This document shows positions 9,018 to 17,132 of a stretch of DNA of 64,000 bases, in pieces; positions within the stretch are counted from its first letter, which is position 1; every line of letters begins with the position of its first letter. The stretch comes from Pelagibacterium lentulum. GTDB taxonomy: Bacteria > Pseudomonadota > Alphaproteobacteria > Rhizobiales > Devosiaceae. The notes under the pieces are model-generated. The model made no database searches. It was given only the letters and a program-made list of their open reading frames with translations, and was not told where the DNA came from. The translations under genes were made by a program, and so were the position numbers. Location: assembly GCF_003992625.1 (NCBI RefSeq), contig NZ_RZMW01000030.1, forward strand, positions 1 through 64,000, written 5' to 3'.

Positions 9018-9781
9018 GAAATCGGGGAGATCAAGGTGCTCGGGCGCCAGAGCTTCACACATATGGTTCCTGCCGTGAGATCGCCGGAGGTTCCGATCCA
9101 CGCGCTGCCTGGCGGGGTGGAACGACTTGTGACAATTGCGTGCGATATTGTTTCATCGCCTTGGTCAAACGCGCTGGCAACAGCGCCCGATCGATACCGG
9201 TGCGGTGCTCCTCCCCTGCCCGCAGCATTTGCCGGACGAGGGCAAAGTCTACCGATTGCGTGTCGGATTTGGGCATCGGAAAGCCCGGGATTTGTTGAGA
9301 ATCTGCGATAACGCCCCTGGCAAGCGGTCGCATTCGCTAGAGAAGGTGCGGAAACGGCTTTGACGCACCCGGTGGCATGTCGAATTACTCTGCCATTATC
9401 GGCAAAACGGACCTACGAGGCCCTGTGACCTCGGCGTTAACGCTCTGCGCTGTTCCGGTGTCACGATTGACAGTGCAACTTTGTTCTACTTCTTCAAATG
9501 CGAAATCAAATCGCATTTGCGCCGGGATATGCGGGCGCCCTGACATGATGAACCGCTGGGCTGAGTCGCGTATGTATGTCTGAGTTCGCGGTATAGCCGA
9601 CCTGGCGGAATTTTGATCGATAAGGTCCCACATTGGGCTGGATCGAGGTAAATTGGTTTGGGCAGGTATGGGGCCGAAAGCTGTCTGTCGGGTTTTGCAG
9701 AGAACCCTTATAAGCTGCCTTTCTGCGGTCTTGTGCATCAAGCGCGCCAAACCTGACGACGCATTGCACCACATCCAGAAG
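9018..9781. other. 764 bases without a recognisable gene
   Basis: No supported gene is visible. Open frames of 60-130 residues exist on both strands but show no family signatures, no good ribosome binding sites and no protein-like composition. It could be degraded coding DNA continuing from the segment to its left, split by the palindromic element. Confidence 0.4.
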
Positions 9782-10825
9782 TTATCGTATTTGCTGTTTA
9801 GCCGCGACTGGCATCAACTCGATCCTGCCATCCGCGTGGCGCAGATAAGCCTCACCTATTAGGTTTACCACGACGCACACATGGTTGGGGACAATCGTTA
9901 TGCGTTCGCCGATCCGGGGATCCCACTGAGAAGCTGAAATATCAAGGATGCCATGCTCTTCCGACAACGCAACGATCTGGGCATCGGGTGCTTCCCGGAT
10001 CAGTCCGAACCCCTCGAGCCCGAGCGTATCGGAACTCAACGCTTTCGATCCCGCATCGATTATCGCCCGACCTGGAGCGGGACGTGAGACCACCGTTGCG
10101 ACAACGACCGCAGCACAGTCGGAAACCGAGCAGGCACCGCGCGCGATCAACGAGCGGTCGTTGAAAATGTAAGTGCCGGCGCGATGCTCGGTAGCGCTTG
10201 AGAAGGCACCCAGCTCGTCAAGATTTGGCGTACCCCCTGTCGAAACGACCGGCACCGGCAGACCCACTTCACCCAACTGATCAACCGCCGCCCGCAGCCA
10301 GCCATCGACCCGATCGGCGCCAACCATTGGGGGATAAGTCATCAGCCCGCCAAAGGTCAAACCGGGAAGGTCGGCAATTGCCGCCGCTAAAGCGGCCGCC
10401 TCTTGCGGGGTCCGCACCCCGCAGCGCCCCGCACCTGTGTCACATTCGACAAGCACCGTCAGCGGCATGCTCGCCTGGGCGAACCGTTGCGACAGTCCTT
10501 CGGCGACGGAGAGACTATCGCAGGTCACAGAGAGGCGGCATCGCTTGGCCAACGCGACCAGACGCTTCAGCTTCTCCTCGCCAACAATATTGTAGGTAAT
10601 CAGGATATCGCCAATTCCGGCATCGGCCATGATTTCGGCCTCCCCGATCTTCTGACAGGTGATACCGATCGCACCGGCTTTGCATTGCAAGTGGGCGAAG
10701 TAAGGCATCTTGTGCGTCTTGACATGAGGACGCGTAGCCAACCCCGCTTTCTCTGCCAGCACCTGGAAACGCGCGATGTTTCGCTCGGCAACGCCAACAT
10801 CGATCATCAGGCACGGAGTGTCCAT
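9782..10825 (-). CDS. fold-III PLP enzyme, D-threonine aldolase/D-serine dehydratase-like
   Basis: This 347-residue protein has an N-terminal alanine-racemase-type TIM barrel. The PLP lysine is in RPHVKTHKMP (residue 36). The C-terminal domain carries the metal site NHVC (His315, Cys317), which in this family binds Zn or Mn. Members cleave D-threonine or D-3-hydroxyamino acids, or dehydrate D-serine or D-threo-3-hydroxyaspartate. The His-x-Cys pair fits the D-serine dehydratase branch, but I cannot separate the activities from sequence alone. No signal peptide is present. It is divergent from a polar amino acid ABC operon that also contains RidA. This supports a dehydratase that would release reactive enamine/imine, or an aldolase acting on an imported D-amino acid. 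Confidence 0.88.
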   Translation of the reverse strand: MDTPCLMIDVGVAERNIARFQVLAEKAGLATRPHVKTHKMPYFAHLQCKAGAIGITCQKIGEAEIMADAGIGDILITYNIVGEEKLKRLVALAKRCRLSVTCDSLSVAEGLSQRFAQASMPLTVLVECDTGAGRCGVRTPQEAAALAAAIADLPGLTFGGLMTYPPMVGADRVDGWLRAAVDQLGEVGLPVPVVSTGGTPNLDELGAFSSATEHRAGTYIFNDRSLIARGACSVSDCAAVVVATVVSRPAPGRAIIDAGSKALSSDTLGLEGFGLIREAPDAQIVALSEEHGILDISASQWDPRIGERITIVPNHVCVVVNLIGEAYLRHADGRIELMPVAAKQQIR

Positions 10826-10928
10826 GCGGGAACCTCTCTACACAGGCAAATCTCGGCGCGCAGAAAAATGCACCTATTGACTCGCCTAATACAACACGCT
10901 TACGCTTGATCCGCAACAACAGACTTCA

Positions 10929-10944
10929 TTCCGCTATAACGGAT
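10929..10944. promoter_or_regulatory. probable IclR-type operator
   Basis: The sequence TTCCGCTATAACGGAT has TCCG/CGGA arms around an AT-rich six-base centre. It matches the TTCCG-N5/6-CGGAA style of IclR-family sites. It sits 44-59 bases before the binding-protein start and between the divergent D-amino-acid enzyme and importer genes. An IclR gene ends the importer operon, so it is the natural regulator. This is a single dyad read by eye. Confidence 0.45.
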
Positions 10945-10987
10945 TTATTGATTGCAGGGGAATGTCCCGTTTCAAAGGAGAGATGAG

Positions 10988-11827
10988 ATGACAATTTTCA
11001 AACTGGCGACGCTCACCGCCGTCCTGGCGGCTTCGCTCAGCGCACCGGCCCAGGCCCAGACCTCGGACAAACTTCAAGAAGTACTTGAGCGCGGCTATCT
11101 GGTGTTTGGCACCGGCTCGACCAACCCACCCTGGCACTTTGTCGACGAGCAAAACGAACTCGTTGGCTTTGACGTCGATATGGGACGACTTGTCGCCAAA
11201 GCGCTGTTTGGCGATACCGAAGCGATTGAATTTGTGCAGCAGTCGGGCGATGCCCGCATCCCGAACCTGGCAACGGACCGGGTCGATCTGACATGCCAGT
11301 TCATGACCGTCACCGCCGAGCGCGCCCAACAGGTTGAGTTCACGGTCCCCTATTACCGCGAAGGCGTAGGCCTTTTGCTCATGGCCAACGGGCAATATGC
11401 TGATTATGCAGCGCTGCAGGAGGCTGGCTCGGATATCACTGTGGCGGTGCTCCAGAACGTCTATGCAGAAGAGATGGTTCACGCCGCCCTGCCTGAGGCG
11501 AGTGTGGATCAGTATGACAGCGTCGATCTGATGTATCAGGCGCTCAACTCAAACCGAGCACAGGCGGCCGCGACCGACCAGTCCGCTCTGCGTTGGCTCA
11601 TGGTTCAAAATCCCGACCGCTATGTCGACGCAGGCTATGGCTGGAACCCGCAGACCTATTCGTGTGCCGTCCAGCCCGGCGATCAGCGTTGGCTGAACTT
11701 CGTCAACACCGTTCTGCGTGAAGGCATGACCGGGGTCGAGTTCCCATTCTACGCGGAAAGCTTCAAGCAGTGGTTCGGTGCCGAGCTTGAGTCGCCGCAG
11801 ATCGGGTTTCCCGTAGAATTCAAATAA
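10988..11827 (+). CDS. polar amino acid ABC substrate-binding protein
   Basis: This 279-residue periplasmic protein belongs to the family-3 (HisJ/GlnH-like) solute-binding proteins. Its signal peptide ends near APAQAQ. The ligand-site start is YLVFGTGSTNPPWHFVD and the hallmark ELVGFDVDMGRLVAKAL follows. The start at 10988 is preceded by AAGGAG with suitable spacing; an upstream in-frame codon at 10952 would only add a non-signal tail. It heads an operon with two permeases and an ATPase. The neighbouring enzymes suggest a D-amino or hydroxyamino acid ligand. Confidence 0.92.
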   Translation: MTIFKLATLTAVLAASLSAPAQAQTSDKLQEVLERGYLVFGTGSTNPPWHFVDEQNELVGFDVDMGRLVAKALFGDTEAIEFVQQSGDARIPNLATDRVDLTCQFMTVTAERAQQVEFTVPYYREGVGLLLMANGQYADYAALQEAGSDITVAVLQNVYAEEMVHAALPEASVDQYDSVDLMYQALNSNRAQAAATDQSALRWLMVQNPDRYVDAGYGWNPQTYSCAVQPGDQRWLNFVNTVLREGMTGVEFPFYAESFKQWFGAELESPQIGFPVEFK

Positions 11828-11857
11828 CCGCAATCGGACCATTCCGGGGGTAGGATC

Positions 11858-12520
11858 GTGAACTACAACTTCAACTTCAACGTCGTCTGGCGCGATTGGG
11901 ATTTACTCGCATCGGGATTGGCCCTTGGCCTTTTCCTGGCGGTCGTCTCCATCGCCATCGGCTGCGTGTTGGGTTTGATCTCTGCCTTCGGAATGGTCTC
12001 TCGGCACCGGCCTTTGCGCTGGCTCGCACTTGGATATGTTTCAGCCATACGAAACACACCCATTCTGGTGCTGATCCTCTTTACCTATTTTGCCCTGCCC
12101 CAGCTCGGGTTTGCGCTCGACAAGATCCAGTCCTTTATCTTCACGCTAGCGATTTATGCCGGGGCCTATCTGGCTGAAGTGTTCAGAGGCGGGTTGCTTG
12201 CCATCCCCAAGGGTCTGCGCGAGGGCGGGCTTTCGATCGGGCTCACTGAAACCCAGATCAAGGCTTACATCATCGTGCCGGTCATGATGCGCAACGTTCT
12301 GCCATCGCTCTCGAACAATTTCATTTCCCTGTTCAAGGACACATCGCTGGCCGCAGCGATTGCGGTGCCCGAACTGACCTTTTACGCCCGCAAGATCAAC
12401 GTCGAGACGTTCCGGGTGATCGAGACCTGGATGGTGACCTCGCTCATCTACGTGTTCACCTGCTACCTGATTGCCAATCTCCTCCGCCGTCTTGAAACCA
12501 GAATCGCGCTTCCGCGCTGA
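11858..12520 (+). CDS. polar amino acid ABC transporter permease 1
   Basis: This 220-residue permease is of the His/Glu/Gln/Arg/opine family, with about five transmembrane segments. The family motif around the EAA loop reads IPKGLREGGLSIGLTETQIK (residues 113-132). The region RNTPILVLILFTYFALP near residue 66 is also typical. It is followed 11 bases later by a paralogous permease, giving the usual heterodimeric membrane pore of this transporter class. Confidence 0.94.
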   Translation: MNYNFNFNVVWRDWDLLASGLALGLFLAVVSIAIGCVLGLISAFGMVSRHRPLRWLALGYVSAIRNTPILVLILFTYFALPQLGFALDKIQSFIFTLAIYAGAYLAEVFRGGLLAIPKGLREGGLSIGLTETQIKAYIIVPVMMRNVLPSLSNNFISLFKDTSLAAAIAVPELTFYARKINVETFRVIETWMVTSLIYVFTCYLIANLLRRLETRIALPR

Positions 12521-12531
12521 GGGTAACGACC

Positions 12532-13191
12532 ATGAATTTCACGCAAATGCTGACAAGCATCTGGAATGCACGGATGAGCCTTCTCGCAGGGCTTGAAAAC
12601 ACCCTGCTGATATCGCTGACCGCGATTGCCCTTGGCTCGATCCTCGGAATCGGTGTTGGCCTGGTCCTGACCTATGGCGGGATGATCTCACGCTTCTTTG
12701 TGCGAATTTACACCGATTTTCTGCGCGGTACGCCGGTCTTTGTGCTGATCCTCGCGGCTTATTACATGCTTTCGGTTTTCGGCTGGAATCTTTCCGCCTT
12801 TCAGGCAGGCGTGCTTGCACTCACCCTGTTCTGCTCCTCCCATGTGGGCGAAATCGTGCGTGGCGCGCTGAACGCCATCCCCCGAGGTCAGACCGAGGCG
12901 GCCAAATCGATCGGGTTGACCTTCAGCCAGACCTTTTTGTCGGTGTTACTGCCCCAGGCGCTCCGCCAGATGTTGCCCACCTGGGTCAACACGGCAACCG
13001 AAATCGTCAAGGCCTCCACCTTGCTCTCGATCATCGGCGTCACCGAGCTGCTCCTTGCCACACAGCAGATCATCTCGCGCACCTATCTCAGCCTCGAACT
13101 CTATCTGTTCGTCGGCGTAATCTACTTCGTTCTCAACTTCCTGATCGAGCAGGCCGGACGGGCCCTCGAGCGTCGCGTAGCAATTCCGTGA
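12532..13191 (+). CDS. polar amino acid ABC transporter permease 2
   Basis: This 219-residue permease is paralogous to the previous gene. [16 protein letters not shown] and the EAA-loop segment [20 protein letters not shown] identify the His/Glu/Gln/Arg/opine permease family. Its stop overlaps a possible GTG for the ATPase gene. It should form the inner-membrane channel together with the upstream permease. Confidence 0.94.
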   Translation: MNFTQMLTSIWNARMSLLAGLENTLLISLTAIALGSILGIGVGLVLTYGGMISRFFVRIYTDFLRGTPVFVLILAAYYMLSVFGWNLSAFQAGVLALTLFCSSHVGEIVRGALNAIPRGQTEAAKSIGLTFSQTFLSVLLPQALRQMLPTWVNTATEIVKASTLLSIIGVTELLLATQQIISRTYLSLELYLFVGVIYFVLNFLIEQAGRALERRVAIP

Positions 13192-13202
13192 AAGGACCGG
13201 CA

Positions 13203-13964
13203 ATGTCCCCTGTTCTTAAAATTTCCGGCCTCCACAAGAGCTTTGGCGATCTCGAAGTGCTCAAGGGCATCGACCTCGACATGGAAAAGGGCGACGTCGT
13301 CTCCCTGATCGGCTCGTCCGGATCAGGAAAAACGACGTTACTGCGATGCGTCAACATGCTTGAGGACTTCGAGGGTGGCACAATCGAGATCAGTGGCAAG
13401 CAGATCGGCTACCTCACCGAAAATGGCCAACGCCGCCGCCTGCCCGAACGCGAGATTGCCCGCCAGCGCGCCATGACTGGCATGGCTTTCCAGCAGTTCA
13501 ATCTGTTCCCTCACATGACCGCGCTCAAAAACGTAACCCTTGGTCTCATCAAGACCAAGAAGTTCAGTAGGGACGAAGCCATATCCATTGCCGAGACCTG
13601 GCTCGAGCGCGTCGGCATGCGAGAGCGCAAGGACCACTATCCCGGTCAATTGTCAGGCGGCCAGCAACAACGCGTTGCCATTGCCCGCGCCATCGCGATG
13701 AACCCCGAGCTTATGCTGTTCGATGAAGTGACCTCCGCGCTCGATCCTGAGCTGGTCAAGGAGGTGCTTGCCGTAGTGCGCGACCTCGCCTCTGACGGCA
13801 TGACCATGCTGCTGGTCACCCACGAAATGCGGTTTGCCCGCGATGTCTCCACCAAAGTGGTCTTCATGCATCACGGACGCATCCATGAACAAGGCCCGCC
13901 CGAACAGATATTCGGCGCGCCCCAGTCAGATCGACTTGTCGCCTTTCTGGCCGACTCAGACTAA
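13203..13964 (+). CDS. polar amino acid ABC transporter ATP-binding protein
   Basis: This 253-residue ATPase is of the GlnQ/HisP type. Walker A is GSSGSGKTT and the signature is LSGGQQQR. Walker B is [16 protein letters not shown], with Val where most members have Pro. The start at 13203 is chosen because AAAGGA lies six bases before the ATG; a GTG at 13188 overlaps the permease stop. It completes the importer and is followed 16 bases later by RidA. Confidence 0.94.
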   Translation: MSPVLKISGLHKSFGDLEVLKGIDLDMEKGDVVSLIGSSGSGKTTLLRCVNMLEDFEGGTIEISGKQIGYLTENGQRRRLPEREIARQRAMTGMAFQQFNLFPHMTALKNVTLGLIKTKKFSRDEAISIAETWLERVGMRERKDHYPGQLSGGQQQRVAIARAIAMNPELMLFDEVTSALDPELVKEVLAVVRDLASDGMTMLLVTHEMRFARDVSTKVVFMHHGRIHEQGPPEQIFGAPQSDRLVAFLADSD

Positions 13965-13980
13965 TTCCAGGAGATTATTT

Positions 13981-14367
13981 ATGACGATTACCCGACATGG
14001 CGTAGGCCAGGCCAAAGGCAATGGACAAAAGGCACTCCCCTTTGCCAAGGCGACTGAAGCCGACGGATGGCTTTATGTTTCGGGCCAGACTCCCATGCGC
14101 GATGGCGAGGTCGTCGGCCGTGGCATAGTCGAGCAATCGGAAATCGCAATCGAGAACATGCTCAAGATCGCGGCTGATGCCGGGTACGGTCCGGAGGACA
14201 TCGTACGCGTCGGTGTATGGCTTGACGATCCGCGCGATTTCTGGAGCTTTAACGGGGTGTTCGAGCGCTATTTCGGAGAGCATCCCCCTGCCCGAGCCTG
14301 CGTGCAATCCGCGATGGTTGTGGACTGCAAGGTAGAGGTTGACTGTATCGCCTATCGGCGCAAGTAA
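13981..14367 (+). CDS. RidA-family enamine/imine deaminase
   Basis: This 128-residue protein is of the RidA/YjgF/YER057c family. The key arginine is Arg105 (HPPARACVQS), the residue that in RidA binds the carboxylate of the imine. Glu119 follows in KVEVDCIA, where archetypal RidA has its second catalytic-site acid. RidA hydrolyses 2-aminoacrylate and 2-aminocrotonate, reactive products of PLP-dependent serine/threonine dehydratases. Its place in an amino acid importer operon beside a fold-III PLP enzyme fits detoxification or processing of such intermediates. AGGAG precedes the ATG. Some RidA-like proteins (Rid1-7) have other roles, so the specific substrate is inferred. Confidence 0.92.
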   Translation: MTITRHGVGQAKGNGQKALPFAKATEADGWLYVSGQTPMRDGEVVGRGIVEQSEIAIENMLKIAADAGYGPEDIVRVGVWLDDPRDFWSFNGVFERYFGEHPPARACVQSAMVVDCKVEVDCIAYRRK

Positions 14368-14409
14368 AGACGAGGGGTCCGAAAAGTCCCCGGCCATAAG
14401 GAGGGGTTC

Positions 14410-15189
14410 GTGAAGGACGAAACTGGGCGGCAGAGAGCACGCGGCATCGATCGCGCGTTCGACATTCTCGATTATCTGCGCGCGGCCCGTGTCCCCCAAC
14501 GCCCGGCGGAAATCGCCTTGGCACTAGGCGCACCCAAATCCACGATCTACGATCTGATTTCGGTACTTTCCGAACATGGCATGATCGAACCGGTTGGGCC
14601 GGATGGACAGGTCTACCTCGGAAGGCGACTGTATTTTCTCGGCATCGCCTACCAGGAGCAGGCCGACATGATCCAGGCGGCAACGCGTGTGCTGGACGCT
14701 GTCACTGAACGCACCAAGGAAACGTCACAGTTCTGCATGCTCGACGGTGAAAAATACACCGTCGCCAAGCTGCGTGAAGGTAGCCGCCCATTTCGGATCA
14801 GCGCCAATGTCGGGGAGAGGACACCGATTCCCTGGACGGCGTCGGGACGTCTGCTTCTTGGCCATATGAGTGATACCGAGATCATCGATCTGATCCCGCC
14901 CGATGATTTCATTCTGCCGGACGGCAGCACCCTTTCACCGCAAAGCTTCATTGCGGAAATACGCAAGGCGTCCAGCGAGGGATTTTTCTCTTTCGACAGC
15001 ATTGTCGATACCTTCACCCATTGCTTCGCCGCCCCAGTCACCGATCATCGCGGCGTGTGCGTGGCAACAGTCTGCATCGTAGCCCCGAAAGAAGACGCAC
15101 AGAGCAATTATGAAGAGTATCGCCGCGTCCTGATCGAAGCTGGAAGCAAACTCAGCGACACGCCGCTTCCCAGGGCGCTGTCAGGTTGA
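14410..15189 (+). CDS. IclR-family transcriptional regulator
   Basis: This 259-residue regulator has an N-terminal winged helix-turn-helix (RPAEIALALGAPKSTIYDLI). A C-terminal IclR effector domain follows, including the VGERTPIPWTASGRLLLGHM and FAAPVTDHRGVCVATVCIVAP blocks. It starts at GTG 14410-14412 with AAGGAGG five bases upstream. Its position at the end of the amino acid importer operon, and the IclR-like dyad at 10929-10944, suggest that it controls the divergent D-amino-acid enzyme and importer genes. Confidence 0.93.
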   Translation: MKDETGRQRARGIDRAFDILDYLRAARVPQRPAEIALALGAPKSTIYDLISVLSEHGMIEPVGPDGQVYLGRRLYFLGIAYQEQADMIQAATRVLDAVTERTKETSQFCMLDGEKYTVAKLREGSRPFRISANVGERTPIPWTASGRLLLGHMSDTEIIDLIPPDDFILPDGSTLSPQSFIAEIRKASSEGFFSFDSIVDTFTHCFAAPVTDHRGVCVATVCIVAPKEDAQSNYEEYRRVLIEAGSKLSDTPLPRALSG

Positions 15190-15300
15190 GGGGCCCTTGT
15201 CAAAGTCGAACGCGACGATCTGACATGTTAATACTTGCCAGTGCCCCCAAATGGCCGGGTCGGGGGCTCGTTGCTGCCTGGCAAGTTGGGGCCGGTACCT

Positions 15301-15342
15301 GACGGTCCGGTTTTGGCGAAGAAACGGAGAAAGCCGACATTC
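15301..15342 (+). repeat. copy C of a ~42-bp dispersed repeat
   Basis: This is one of four intergenic copies of a degenerate motif. It begins GACGGTCCGGTTTTGGCGAA and ends AAGCCGACATTC. By eye it matches the copy at 22925-22966 at 30 of 42 positions without gaps. It lies between the convergent IclR gene and the glutaredoxin-MauE gene. No function is known to me; it could be the remnant end of a small mobile element. Confidence 0.5.
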
Positions 15343-15413
15343 TGCAGCAGACACTATTCAAGGTCCCACGTGAAGATCTATTGCTTCTTGAAAGCTGCCG
15401 GTTCCGCTGCGGG

Positions 15414-16190
15414 TCAGTGCGTGCCGACAACAATCAGGGGCTTGGCGAGCATCCAGACCGCCATCAGGATCATCATCAGGTTTTCGGTCAGCGAGACGAA
15501 GCCCAGCGGCACGTTGCTGTCCCCACCGACGCAGGCGCATTTGAGTTCGCGCTTGTCGATATAGACCGCCTTGAATACCGAAACAGCACCTAAAGTGCCG
15601 ATAAATAGCGCAAGAGGCACCGAGAGCCACATCAGGGCGCCAGCCAGCATCAGAAGTCCGGCCAGCGTTTCCGCATAGGGGTAGATGTAACCATAAGGCA
15701 CCCATTTGCGGGCCAGAAGGTCATAGTTGAGAAACATGGTCGAGAAGCTCTCGATATCGCGCAGCTTTTGCAGCCCCAGCAATACCATTGCTGACGCGAT
15801 GAACCATTCGGCGGCACGGATCGGGTCTATGGTCCCCAGCGCAGCCCATGAAACCGAGAGCCCAATCAGCAGCGCAACCGAGAAAATGGCGATGACAGGG
15901 CGATAGGTCGTATCACCCTTGCGCAGCACCCTTTTGCCGAAGTGCTCACGCAATTCATCATAGCCACCAACCCGTTCGCCCTCGATAAAGGCCTGCGGCG
16001 TGGTGTCGACACCGTGCTTGGCCTTGAAAGCGTCGGTCTGCTCCCGAGTTGTCAGATGGTGGTCAACCACCGTGTATCCTCGCTGCTCAAGCAGCCATTT
16101 GGACTTGGTCCCGTAAGGACAGATATGCTCGGGCATTACCATTCTGAAAAGTTCGGCAGATTTGTGCGATGTTCGAGCGTTGCTGCTCAT
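15414..16190 (-). CDS. glutaredoxin-MauE/DoxX fusion membrane protein
   Basis: This 258-residue protein has two parts. Residues 1-85 form a glutaredoxin-like domain with a CPYG active site (HICPYGTKSKWLLEQRGY), the TTPQAFI cis-proline loop and EGERVGGYDEL. The C-terminal part has four transmembrane segments of the MauE/DoxX redox-associated type and a CACVGG cysteine pair near residue 220. The single-cysteine CPYG motif points to monothiol chemistry or electron shuttling to the membrane cysteines. AGGAGA precedes the ATG at 16190. It is the last gene of a three-gene unit under a CueR-type promoter, so it is probably induced by copper. Confidence 0.85.
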   Translation of the reverse strand: MSSNARTSHKSAELFRMVMPEHICPYGTKSKWLLEQRGYTVVDHHLTTREQTDAFKAKHGVDTTPQAFIEGERVGGYDELREHFGKRVLRKGDTTYRPVIAIFSVALLIGLSVSWAALGTIDPIRAAEWFIASAMVLLGLQKLRDIESFSTMFLNYDLLARKWVPYGYIYPYAETLAGLLMLAGALMWLSVPLALFIGTLGAVSVFKAVYIDKRELKCACVGGDSNVPLGFVSLTENLMMILMAVWMLAKPLIVVGTH

Positions 16191-16298
16191 TGGCCATCTC
16201 CTGATACGATGCAGATCGACAGCCGCTCATGGAAAACCAAAAGCGGCTGCCGGCGTTGCGCGTCGAAAGTGTGGATTGGGCTCGGCCCTCTTTGCCGA

Positions 16299-16703
16299 TC
16301 AATAGCCGCGTTCTGCGAGCCAGTCGCGCATCATCGTGATTTCCGCTTCCTGTGCGGCAATGACCTCCTCGGCCAGCGCGCGAACGTCCGGATCGCTGCC
16401 ATACTCAAGAACGACGTTGGCCATGTCGATGGCGCCCTGATGGTGCGGGATCATGCCGCGCATGAAATCAACATCCGCATCGCCGGTGAATTCAATCGCC
16501 ATGTCCGCATGCATCCGGTCGTTGGCCTCCTGATAGGCACGAATCACCGGATCGTCCGACAGTCCTGACGACATATGGGCTGCATGAGGGTCATGACCGG
16601 CGTGAGCATCGTGTCCTGCATCGCCTGTTTGGGCCTGAGCGAACGAAAGACCAGCGGCTACGATGAAAGCAGCGCCTATAAAAGTCGGGGTGAGCTTTTT
16701 CAT
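16299..16703 (-). CDS. DUF305-family periplasmic protein
   Basis: This 134-residue protein has a signal peptide ending near FAQAQ, then a histidine-rich stretch ([15 protein letters not shown]). A DUF305 ferritin-like helical domain follows, with the repeated motif [19 protein letters not shown] and a second helix ending in [14 protein letters not shown]305 proteins recur in copper-resistance loci, and the His/Met-rich segment is suited to metal binding. Its position between an HMA chaperone and a glutaredoxin, downstream of a CueR-type promoter, supports a periplasmic copper role. Confidence 0.9.
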   Translation of the reverse strand: MKKLTPTFIGAAFIVAAGLSFAQAQTGDAGHDAHAGHDPHAAHMSSGLSDDPVIRAYQEANDRMHADMAIEFTGDADVDFMRGMIPHHQGAIDMANVVLEYGSDPDVRALAEEVIAAQEAEITMMRDWLAERGY

Positions 16704-16732
16704 GATTTTCTCCAGAAATCCAATAACGTAGA

Positions 16733-16930
16733 TCAGGTTGCAGAAGTCACCGGATATCCGGCCTGCTCCAGACTGGCCGCAAACAGGCTGCTCGGCAGAT
16801 CCGATAAGATCTCGACATTTCGTGTGCCGGGATCGGCTGTCACTTTCGCCGAAGGATCGACCGACTGGATTACTTTTGTGACGCTACCGGCACAGCCGTC
16901 GCACGTCATGTTTGCGATCCGCAATTGCAT
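16733..16930 (-). CDS. HMA-domain copper chaperone, CopZ-like
   Basis: This 65-residue heavy-metal-associated domain protein has the [10 protein letters not shown] metal-binding loop (Cys10, Cys13). The ferredoxin-like beta-alpha-beta pattern ends in LEQAGYPVT. The start at 16930 is decided by AGGAGG five bases upstream. Longer in-frame starts would run through the promoter. Such proteins carry Cu(I) in the cytoplasm to P-type ATPases or to CueR. No copper ATPase is in the window, so its partner lies elsewhere. It is the first gene of the minus-strand copper unit. Confidence 0.93.
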   Translation of the reverse strand: MQLRIANMTCDGCAGSVTKVIQSVDPSAKVTADPGTRNVEILSDLPSSLFAASLEQAGYPVTSAT

Positions 16931-16962
16931 GAGAACCTCCTGTGTTGCGAACTCATGCACCG

Positions 16963-16993
16963 TTTCTAGGGCTTCCTGTCGCTGGAAGGTCAA
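16963..16993 (-). promoter_or_regulatory. CueR/MerR-type promoter of the HMA-DUF305-glutaredoxin unit
   Basis: On the minus strand, TTGACC (-35, 16988-16993) and TAGAAA (-10, 16963-16968) are 19 bases apart. This is the overlong spacing that MerR-family activators correct. The spacer holds the dyad CCTTCCAGCGACAGGAAG, nearly the canonical CueR/HmrR box. It lies about 30 bases before the HMA start codon. Cu(I)-dependent activation is therefore expected; no cueR gene is present in the window. Confidence 0.8.
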
Positions 16994-17018
16994 GCGCAAG
17001 AAAATCCTGCACAGCTTG

Positions 17019-17049
17019 TTGACCTTCCCATGGCTGGAAACCCTACCGT
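17019..17049 (+). promoter_or_regulatory. second CueR/MerR-type promoter, facing the reductase fusion
   Basis: On the plus strand, TTGACC (17019-17024) and TACCGT (17044-17049) are again exactly 19 bases apart, with the dyad CCTTCCCATGGCTGGAAACC between them. It faces away from the site at 16963-16993, and the two -35 elements are only 25 bases apart. It would drive the gene starting at 17133. The -10 is poor, as expected for an activator-dependent promoter. Confidence 0.75.
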
Positions 17050-17132
17050 CGTTCACGAATGGAAAATTCTGAACGGAGATGGGCAAGGAATGCATGGCTC
17101 CGTCGTCACACCCCTTAAGAAGGCAGAATCTC

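Noticed and set aside
9593-9640. Possible fifth copy of the 42-bp repeat
   Set aside because: Only short pieces match and the spacing differs, so it was not counted.
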